Both the position numbers and the translations under genes were made by a program. A DNA stretch of 64,000 nucleotides, from contig QJYB01000047.1 in the NCBI GenBank assembly GCA_003247835.1, positions 1 through 64,000 on the forward strand, written 5' to 3'. Under the pieces are notes generated by a model that had not been told where the DNA came from, made no database searches, and saw only the letters and a list, made by a program, of their open reading frames with translations. This document shows, one piece after another, positions 9,577 to 17,136 of the stretch; the stretch's first letter is position 1; each line of letters opens with the position of its first letter. This stretch comes from Gammaproteobacteria bacterium (GTDB lineage: Bacteria; Pseudomonadota; Gammaproteobacteria; Pseudomonadales; Azotimanducaceae).

Positions 9577-11274
9577 ATGGACATCAAGCAACTCTCGCCT
9601 TTTCTCTCCGTGTCTCCCCAGATCAGCCCGGCGGACGTCGGCATTCTGGCGAGTCAGGGATACCGGACCATCATCTGCAACCGCCCGGACGGCGAAGCAG
9701 ATGATCAGCCCAGCACCGCGGAGATCGGTGCGGCCGCCGAGCGGCACGGGCTGACCTTCCATGCCCAGCCGGTACGAGCCGGGCAGGTCACGGACGACGA
9801 TGTCGCGCAGTTTGCAGTACTGCTGCGCGATGCAGAGGGACCTGTGCTCGCGTTCTGCCGGACGGGCACCCGATCCATCTCCATGTGGGCGCTGTCCGAG
9901 GCGCACCACCTGTCGACGGACGCCATTCTCACCACCGCAGCAGGCCATGGTTACGATCTCGCCAGTCTGCGGGAACGCCTCGACGGCGCTCACCGGGAAG
10001 TGCCTGAACGCCGTAGCATGCCCGTCCACGATGTCGTCATCGTCGGCGGCGGCGCGGGTGGTCTTGCCACGGCATCCAGTCTGCTCAAGCGCAGACCCGG
10101 GCTCGACATCCTGGTCCTCGAGCCCCGCGACCGGCACTACTACCAGCCAGGCTGGACGCTGGTGGGTGGTGGGGTGTTCGACCGCGGCCTCACTGAACGC
10201 ACCATGGCCAGCGTCATACCCGAAGGCGTGAAGTGGCAGAAGTCCGCCGTGGCCGGCTTCGAGCCGGAGCACAATGCGGTGGTGCTGGAAGACGGCGAAC
10301 GGGTCGGCTACCGGACGCTCGTCGTCGCTCCGGGCATACAGCTCAACTGGCATGCGGTGGAGGGTCTGACGGAAACCCTGGGCCGGAACGGCGTGACTTC
10401 CAACTACAAGTTCGATCTCGCCCCCTACACCTGGGAGCTGGTGCAGAACCTGAAAGGCGGTCGTGCCGTGTTCACCCAGCCGCCCATGCCCATCAAGTGT
10501 GCCGGCGCGCCGCAGAAGGCGATGTATCTTTCCTGCGATTACTGGCAGAAACGGCAACGGCTGGCGGACATCGACGTCAGCTTCTACAACGCCGGCGGGG
10601 TGCTGTTCGGCGTGCCGGAGTACGTGCCGGCGCTGGAAAAGTACGTGTCCGACTACGGCGCACAGATGTACTTCCAGCACAATCTGGTGGCTGTCGACGG
10701 CGACGCCCACAGGGCCTGGTTCCAGTGCGGTGATGATCGTGTGGCGGTGGACTTCGACATGATTCACGTCTGCCCGCCGCAGAGCGCGCCCGACTTCGTC
10801 CGGCACTCGCCCCTCGCCGATACCGCAGGGTGGATCGATGTCTCGCCGGAGACGCTGATGCATCCGAAGTACGGCAACGTCTTCGGCCTGGGAGACGCCT
10901 GCGCGGCACCGAATGCCAAGACCGCCGCTGCAGTGCGCAAGCAGGCGCCGGTGGTGGCCGAGAACGTGCTCGCGGTGCTGGCCGGCAATGACCCCCGAGC
11001 CATCTACGACGGCTACGGCTCCTGCCCGCTCACCGTGGAGCGTGGAAAGATCGTACTGGCGGAGTTCGGCTACGGGGGAAAGCTGCTGCCTTCCCTGCCG
11101 ACGTGGCTTCTCGAAGGCAGGAAACCGACACGGGCAGCCTGGTTCATGAAGGTGAAGCTGCTGCCCTGGATCTACTTCGATCTCATGCTGAAAGGCCGTG
11201 AGTGGCTTGCCGGACCGGAGCTGCTGCCACACGAGCCGACGCCGCACGAGGCGCAACCGGCACAGTCGAGCTGA
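9577..11274 (+). CDS. sqr: DUF442 (CX4R phosphatase/sulfurtransferase-like) - sulfide:quinone oxidoreductase fusion
   Basis: N-terminal DUF442 with CRTGTRS; C-terminal FAD oxidoreductase VIVGGGAGGLATASSLLKRRP with PPMPIKCAGAPQKAMYL typical of SQR; start MDIKQLSPFLSVSP in ORF 9550..11274. Confidence 0.85.
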   Translation: MDIKQLSPFLSVSPQISPADVGILASQGYRTIICNRPDGEADDQPSTAEIGAAAERHGLTFHAQPVRAGQVTDDDVAQFAVLLRDAEGPVLAFCRTGTRSISMWALSEAHHLSTDAILTTAAGHGYDLASLRERLDGAHREVPERRSMPVHDVVIVGGGAGGLATASSLLKRRPGLDILVLEPRDRHYYQPGWTLVGGGVFDRGLTERTMASVIPEGVKWQKSAVAGFEPEHNAVVLEDGERVGYRTLVVAPGIQLNWHAVEGLTETLGRNGVTSNYKFDLAPYTWELVQNLKGGRAVFTQPPMPIKCAGAPQKAMYLSCDYWQKRQRLADIDVSFYNAGGVLFGVPEYVPALEKYVSDYGAQMYFQHNLVAVDGDAHRAWFQCGDDRVAVDFDMIHVCPPQSAPDFVRHSPLADTAGWIDVSPETLMHPKYGNVFGLGDACAAPNAKTAAAVRKQAPVVAENVLAVLAGNDPRAIYDGYGSCPLTVERGKIVLAEFGYGGKLLPSLPTWLLEGRKPTRAAWFMKVKLLPWIYFDLMLKGREWLAGPELLPHEPTPHEAQPAQSS

Positions 11275-11290
11275 GCCGTGAACCGTTCAG

Positions 11291-11340
11291 CCGGGATCCG
11301 CGACCCCCTTCTCCTCCTCTCCCAGGGTCGCGGGTCCCGG
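11291..11340. repeat. 16-bp inverted repeat / long hairpin
   Basis: CCGGGATCCGCGACCC ... GGGTCGCGGGTCCCGG, one G:T mismatch, 18-nt pyrimidine-rich loop. Confidence 0.7.
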
Positions 11341-11393
11341 CGCTTTTCAGGAGTTGTCGGCTTCCCGACGATTCCCAAGCATGCCTCGCCGGA

Positions 11394-11567
11394 AGGCGGT
11401 TCGGCCTGATCGTGCACCACACCGACGGCGACCGGGAGTGGGCGTACGATCGCACCTCGCACGTGGGCAAACTCGACCAGGGGCTCGACGATGCGTCTAC
11501 GTACGGCTGGGTTCTGGTCGACATGAAGAAGGATTGGCGCACAATCTATTCTTCAGGCAGCAGGTAG
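11394..11567 (+). pseudogene. C-terminal remnant of a HAD-family acid phosphatase-like hydrolase
   Basis: RRFGLIVHHTDGDREWAYDRTSHVGKLDQGLDDASTYGWVLVDMKKDWRTIY matches the C-terminal signature of that family; no N-terminal HAD motifs upstream. Confidence 0.6.
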
Positions 11568-11572
11568 CCGAC

Positions 11573-12310
11573 ATGCTGAACGTCATCGAAGGCCTGAGCC
11601 CGGATGTAGCCGCGTTCTCGGCGACCGGTGTCGTCAGCGCGGAAGATTATGCGGCACGTTTCGTCCCCACCGTCGAACGGATCGTCGAAGCAGGCCACAA
11701 ACCACGCGTGCTCTATGTGCTCGGACCGGAACTGGAACGGTTTGAGCTGGGTGCCATGTTCTCTGATGCGAAGCTCGGTTTCAGTCATCTCACCGACTTC
11801 GAGCGGATTGCGGTGGTGACGGATCGTGACTGGATCGAGGATGCCGTCCGTGCCTTCGGCGTTCTGATGCCATGTCCGGTCCGGGTATTCGATTTGAACG
11901 AGCTCGATGAGGCGAAGACCTGGATCGAGGAACGTCAGGTCGACCTCGTGGAGGTGTCCGTCGAGCACAAGGGTGACGTTGCGCACCTGCACGCAAGGCT
12001 CACGGGGACCATCGATCAGGATGCGGAAAAGAGCCTGATCAAGCTCGCCCGGGAAGGCATCGGCGATGCATCGGAGCTCCGCGTACTGATCGAAGCGGAG
12101 GACTTCCATGGCTGGAGCGAGCTGCGAGCACTCTGGCAGCACGTCCGCTTCGTCGCCGGGGAGCGCGCCCGCCTGAAAAAAGTGGCCATCGTCGGCGACG
12201 CCCGCTGGCAGCGCCGGGCGATTGCCTCCGCCCGTCATGTCCTGGGCGTGGACGCCCGGTTCTTCGAACCGGACCAGCTGACCGACGCAGAAACCTGGAT
12301 CGACGCATAG
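11573..12310 (+). CDS. Tandem SpoIIAA/STAS-like protein
   Basis: Two SpoIIAA-like units (VLYVLGPELERFELGAMFSDAKLGFSHLTDFERIAVVTDRDWIEDAVRAFG and RVLIEAEDFHGWSELRALWQHVRF..KKVAIVGDARWQRRAIA). Confidence 0.7.
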   Translation: MLNVIEGLSPDVAAFSATGVVSAEDYAARFVPTVERIVEAGHKPRVLYVLGPELERFELGAMFSDAKLGFSHLTDFERIAVVTDRDWIEDAVRAFGVLMPCPVRVFDLNELDEAKTWIEERQVDLVEVSVEHKGDVAHLHARLTGTIDQDAEKSLIKLAREGIGDASELRVLIEAEDFHGWSELRALWQHVRFVAGERARLKKVAIVGDARWQRRAIASARHVLGVDARFFEPDQLTDAETWIDA

Positions 12311-12328
12311 AGCCAGGAGCGTTTCGCT

Positions 12329-14365
12329 TCAGCCCAGCAGCTGCTCCAACTCGTCCAGCAGCTGCTCCCGGCCCGTCCACTCTCCAGCACGCCCGCTGAA
12401 CGCCTCGGTGACGAAGAACGGCTGGCAGAAGTACCTGAGCAGCCTGGCCGCCCGGGACTGCTGCCCATCAGGCACATCGAGCAGGGAAAACTCCGGATCG
12501 CTTTCCAGGCAGGTGTGCAGCTGCTGACGTGCCGTTCGGGCAAGCTCCGCGTGACGCTCGCCCAGCACACCGTCGCCCAGTGTGCTGAGTGACCGCTCCG
12601 GATCCAGCGCAGGAAAGAGGTATCTCTGCGCGCGCCGGCGATCCAGGTTGATCTGCCCGGTATAGGGTGGACGCAGCTCGGCCCAGATATTGTCCCGCTC
12701 CGGAAATCCCGTGACGACAATAGTGGTGATGGCACCGCGCTCCGAAGGAGCAGCCAGCCGCATCAGGTTCGCCTCCACGTCTGCGTCGAAGCCCTCAGTG
12801 GAGAGCACCACCGCGAGCACGTCGCGTTCGTCATCGCGCAGCGCTTCGGCGAGATCCAGACCTCTGTCGAATGCAGCCCTCCGATCTGCCGCCGTTTCGT
12901 TGAAGCTGGCAAGGCCGCAGCGGACGATGTCGGTGAGACCGAACTCGGCCATCTCGGCCTGCCAGTCGGCGAGGTCGAACGGCGGCTGGGCAAAGCCGGT
13001 CCAGATCGCCTCGCCGCGCGGCGCCGCCGAAAACCGTCTGCACAGCTCGCCGAGCAGCACCACCATGCCGACCCCGGCCTTGAACGGAAACCGGACGATG
13101 CCGCCACGTTTCAGTGGCGCAAAGAGATCGAGCGCTCTGATACCGGAGTGTATGCGGTCGTCCTCCACCTGGACCGCGCCTCGCGAAGCGGGAAACGGGC
13201 GGTCTGCCGTCCCGGATTGCTCGAGCATCGCGACGATCGCCTCGTGACCGTTGGCTCGCGCCCAGTCCGCCGCCGTTCTGCCGCCCTGCGCGGCATCGGT
13301 GAGCGGGGTCAGCGGCTGCACGTAGCGGGCACCTGAATCCCGAAGCGCCGGATCGGCCCCGTGGGCGAGCAGCAGCTGCGCAAGCTGCTCGCGCCCGCGC
13401 ATGGCAGCCAGATGCAGCGGGAAATTTCCCGCCGCCGACGGCCGGTTGGGATCCGCGCCACGCGTAAGCAGGCAGCGGACATGATCCAGGCGGTTGAAGA
13501 GCGTTGCAGCCCAGAGGGGCGACTCCGCCGTTTCGCAACCGCACTGCCCGTTCACGTCGGCCCCGGCGTCGAGCAGCAGCTCGAGCATGGCGAGGTCATC
13601 GAGCTCCACCGCCGTAATCAGCGCGGTGGCCCGATTCGCGAACGGCAGCACCCCTTCGAACACCAGCGCCGGATCCCACTCGGCCCTCGCATCCACCAGG
13701 GCGGGCGTGTCGTCCAGCATGCGCCTTACCGTATCGCGGTCTCCGGCACGCAGCGCAATGAAGAAACTCACCACCCGGTCCAGCGCTCCAGTACGGGAGG
13801 GTCGCAGTCGGTCCATGGTCTCTTTCATCAGTCTGTCTCCATCCGTTCGCAATCGGGCTCTTGCCGAGCGCAGGCGTTTTTTCACCGTGGACAGTGGTAT
13901 CTCCAGGAAGGCCGCCAGCTCTTCCCCGGACGCCTCGGCGAAGTAGTGAAGCGCAACGACCTGCCGCTCCACCGGAGGCAGACCTTCCACCGCGAAGCGA
14001 AGCCGGTCGCCGACGCTGCGCGCCTCCGCGGCCCCGTCCGGTCCCGGATCGTTGGATGCCGGCTCCGGCAGGTCGTGAAGCGGCTCGACTGAAGGCGTCC
14101 TGCGGCGTGTCTGCCGATCGCAATGCTTGACGGCAATCCGTTTCAACCAGGCGCCGAACGCCGCGGGTTCCCTGAGTTGCGCGAGATGCTGATAAGCGTC
14201 GAGAAAGGTCTCCTGGGCGGCGTCCCTGGCTGCTTCCGCGTCACCGAGCCAGCCGTAGGCCGTACCCGCCACCAGATCCTGGTAACGGACGACGAGCTCA
14301 GCGAAGGCGTCGCGATCGCCCTGCTGGGCACGCATCACCACCGTGCGTTCGTCACCGTCCTTCAC
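12329..14365 (-). CDS. ECF-type sigma factor - ankyrin repeats - degenerate F1-ATPase beta-like domain fusion
   Basis: 678 aa single ORF; sigma2 ([41 protein letters not shown]) and sigma4 ([41 protein letters not shown]), ankyrins ([37 protein letters not shown]), then [38 protein letters not shown]. Confidence 0.85.
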   Translation of the reverse strand: [678 protein letters not shown]

Positions 14366-14543
14366 GGCATCTCCTCATGCCTCTCACAACCATTAAAGAC
14401 CCATTCACTGCGGGGTTGGATACCCCGATCCGAAGCTTTTTTCACCCCCCGGTACCGCGGGCACCACCTGATCCGGACCATCGACGCCTGGGGAACACTA
14501 AAAATATGTATAACTGTTTAAATGTTCATACAGTTTCGACTAT

Positions 14544-14558
14544 ACTGCGACTCGCAGT
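14544..14558. promoter_or_regulatory. Palindromic candidate operator/partition site upstream of parA-like gene
   Basis: ACTGCGA-C-TCGCAGT perfect 7-bp arms, overlapping a TATACT -10-like element (14541..14546). Confidence 0.45.
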
Positions 14559-14608
14559 AACCGAACCATCCGTCTTAGGACGGACAAAGAAAACGAACAA
14601 GGAAGAAG

Positions 14609-15262
14609 ATGAGCACAATCACTCTGGCTACCACCAAGGGCGGCGCCGGTAAGACCACCGTCGCGCAGATGATCATCGGCGCGATTCACCAGCGCGGTTA
14701 CACGATCGGTGTGATCGACACGGACGCGAACACCACCCTCTCCCGCTGGCTGACGAAGAGCGCCATGGCAATCGAGTCCAAGGTGGTTCTGGACGAGTCA
14801 CAGGTCGTGGACGAGATCCAGAAATTGGGTCGCAAGTACGACTGCGTCATCGTCGACACCCCTGCCGGCTACTCGCAGTCCACGGTGTTCGCCATGGGCT
14901 CATCCGATCTGGTGCTCATCCCGCTGCAGCTCTCCCACGCGGACGTGGTGGAAGCCGAGAAAACCTATCGCATCGCCCGCAGCACAGGGCAGATGACGGG
15001 GAACAAAATCGACACGCGACTCGTATTCACCAACTACGTCCCCAAGACCAAGATCGCGAAAAAGGTTCGCCGGGCGGTGAGCGATCTCGACCTGCCGGTG
15101 ATGAAAACGCGTCTGCATCATCTGGTGGCCTACAAGGACCTCACCTTCAGCGGCAGGGTTCCGAAGAAAGGCACCGCCGGCGCTCAGGGTCAGCTGCTCG
15201 TCCAGGAGATCTTCGACATGGGCCATCTGCCCTTCATGCAGGAGTACAAGCGCGCTTCATGA
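14609..15262 (+). CDS. ParA-family ATPase
   Basis: Deviant Walker A TTKGGAGKTT, VIDTDANTTLSRW, VIVDTPAGYSQS. Confidence 0.85.
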   Translation: MSTITLATTKGGAGKTTVAQMIIGAIHQRGYTIGVIDTDANTTLSRWLTKSAMAIESKVVLDESQVVDEIQKLGRKYDCVIVDTPAGYSQSTVFAMGSSDLVLIPLQLSHADVVEAEKTYRIARSTGQMTGNKIDTRLVFTNYVPKTKIAKKVRRAVSDLDLPVMKTRLHHLVAYKDLTFSGRVPKKGTAGAQGQLLVQEIFDMGHLPFMQEYKRAS

Positions 15263-15489
15263 GTCGCGCCAGGACCACTGCACGCCCCAAGGCTCCCCGG
15301 AAGTCTGAGGAGCCGCTGTCCCAGGTTACGCTGAAGATGCGCGAGTCGCTGCACCGGGAGCTGACGCGCAAGGCATTCAACTCGGGCATGACGATCCGCG
15401 GCTACATCATGCGCGCCCTGCAGCAGACCGGGCTCGGAGTCACCGAATCGGATCTGGTGGATCGGCGACGGCGTCACAGCCGTCGCTGA
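15259..15489 (+). CDS. Small basic, ribbon-helix-helix-like partner protein
   Basis: 76 aa, overlaps parA by 4 nt (ATGA); SQVTLKMRESLHRELTRKAFNSGMTIRGYIMRAL resembles an RHH fold. Confidence 0.65.
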   Translation: MSRARTTARPKAPRKSEEPLSQVTLKMRESLHRELTRKAFNSGMTIRGYIMRALQQTGLGVTESDLVDRRRRHSRR

Positions 15490-15569
15490 CCTCGCTGCTT
15501 GACACCCCCCGCTCCCCTTCCATTTACTTGCTGAGGCAACTGTTCAGGGGTCTGAAGGGGGATCACATC

Positions 15570-16613
15570 ATGAAAACGGCCATCGCCATCGGTTCCGCGT
15601 ACTCCAGCGGCACCGACTGGGACAATCTGGTGGACTACACCATCGCCGCCGACCGCATGGGCGTGGACCAGGCCTGGTCGGCGGAAGCCTGGGGCATGGA
15701 CGCCATCGTGCCCCTGGCCTACCTGGCCGCGAAGACCGAAAAGATCCAGCTCGGCACCGGGATTCTGCAGATCAGCTCCCGGGTGCCTTCCATGATCGCC
15801 ATGACCGCTCAGAGCATGGACACGGTCTCCAAGGGCCGCTTCATACTCGGCCTCGGCGTCAGCGGTCCACAGGTGGTGGAAGGGTTGCACGGTGCTTCTT
15901 TCGCCAAGCCGCTCGGCCGGCTGAGAGAATGTCTGGAAATCATCAAGCTGGGGCTCGCCGGCGAAAAGCTGCAGTACCAGGGCGAGCACTACGTGCTGCC
16001 GCGTCCAGGCGGTGAAGGCAAACCCATCCGGCTGGCGCAGCCGCCCCGGCCCAACCTGCCCATCTATCTGGCAACCCTGGGACCCAAATCCCTGCAGATG
16101 ACCGGCGAGCTTGCCGACGGCTGGCTCGGCACCTGCTTCCTGCCCGAGCACGCCGACGTGTTCCTCGACGACCTGCGCAAAGGCGCCGAGAAGGCCGGCC
16201 GGAGCCTTTCAGACATCGACATCGAGGCCGGCGGATATTTCGAGGTGAGCGACGACGTGGAGCGGCTCATCGCCCAGCTCAAGCCGGGACTCGCCTTCAC
16301 CCTGGGCGCCATGGGCTCGGCGAAGACCAACTTCTACAACGATGCCTATTGCCGGGCCGGATTCGAGGACGACGCCAAGGCCGTGCAGAGCCTGTGGATC
16401 TCCGGCAAGCGCGACGAGGCCGTGGCCCGGGTCCCGGACGAGCTGGTGCTCATGGCCAACCTGATCGGCACCAAGGACATGGTTCGCGACCGGATCAAGG
16501 CGTTCCGGGACGCCGGCGTGAACACGCTGCGCCTCGGCACCGGCGGGCAGACCTGGCCCGAGCGAACCGCCGCACTGGAAGCGGCCATGGATTTCATCGG
16601 CCAGGCGGCCTGA
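15570..16613 (+). CDS. LLM-class F420-dependent-like oxidoreductase
   Basis: MKTAIAIGSAYSSGTDWDNLVDYTIAADRMGVDQAWSAEAWGMDA; luciferase-like motifs LGTGILQISSRVPSMIAMTA. Confidence 0.8.
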   Translation: MKTAIAIGSAYSSGTDWDNLVDYTIAADRMGVDQAWSAEAWGMDAIVPLAYLAAKTEKIQLGTGILQISSRVPSMIAMTAQSMDTVSKGRFILGLGVSGPQVVEGLHGASFAKPLGRLRECLEIIKLGLAGEKLQYQGEHYVLPRPGGEGKPIRLAQPPRPNLPIYLATLGPKSLQMTGELADGWLGTCFLPEHADVFLDDLRKGAEKAGRSLSDIDIEAGGYFEVSDDVERLIAQLKPGLAFTLGAMGSAKTNFYNDAYCRAGFEDDAKAVQSLWISGKRDEAVARVPDELVLMANLIGTKDMVRDRIKAFRDAGVNTLRLGTGGQTWPERTAALEAAMDFIGQAA

Positions 16614-16716
16614 ACGCCGCTGATACGCTCCATCCAGCGCCGGATTCCGCATGTCACGGGCACTTTTCTGTCCGTTGTGACATATTCCGCTTCAGGGTCT
16701 GTCAGGGGGAACGCAC

Positions 16717-17136
16717 ATGTCCGACAAGCGGCCGGATCCGGGTGAGGCATTCCGGAATCTGATCACCGAATGGGAACGCGGCTTCGATGCCATGGCGAAC
16801 AAGCTCATGGGCACGGAAGAGTTCAGCCGTTCCATGAACCAGCTGCAGGACCTTCAGCTGCGCATGCAGAAGCGGTTCTACGAATCCATGGCCGAGCAGC
16901 TCTCCCACTTCAACCTGCCCAGCCGTGAGGACGTGCTGCGCCTCGGCGAGAGCATCCGGGCGCTGGACAAGCGGCTCGCCAAGATGGAAAAGCAGCTGAA
17001 GAAGGTCTCGAAGAAGAAAAAGAACAAGGACGGTCATTCAGACGGGCCACCGCGGACCAAGCTGCCACCCAGTGCCCGGCAGGCAGCTGCCGGCAAGTCG
17101 GAGTCTTCCGGATCAACGGAGGGCGCGAATGGCTGA
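16717..17136 (+). CDS. Short PhaE-like PHA synthase subunit
   Basis: 139 aa, FNLPSREDVLRLGESIRALDKRLAKMEKQLKK resembles the PhaE C-terminus; directly upstream of phaC. Confidence 0.65.
   Translation: MSDKRPDPGEAFRNLITEWERGFDAMANKLMGTEEFSRSMNQLQDLQLRMQKRFYESMAEQLSHFNLPSREDVLRLGESIRALDKRLAKMEKQLKKVSKKKKNKDGHSDGPPRTKLPPSARQAAAGKSESSGSTEGANG

Noticed and set aside
9334-11256. 640-aa minus-strand ORF
   Set aside because: Antisense to TauE and the DUF442-SQR fusion; no recognisable domains
14609-15489. Evidence of an integrated plasmid or prophage around parA
   Set aside because: No integrase, rep, transfer or phage structural genes, att-like repeats or tRNA seen nearby; kept only as an orphan cassette
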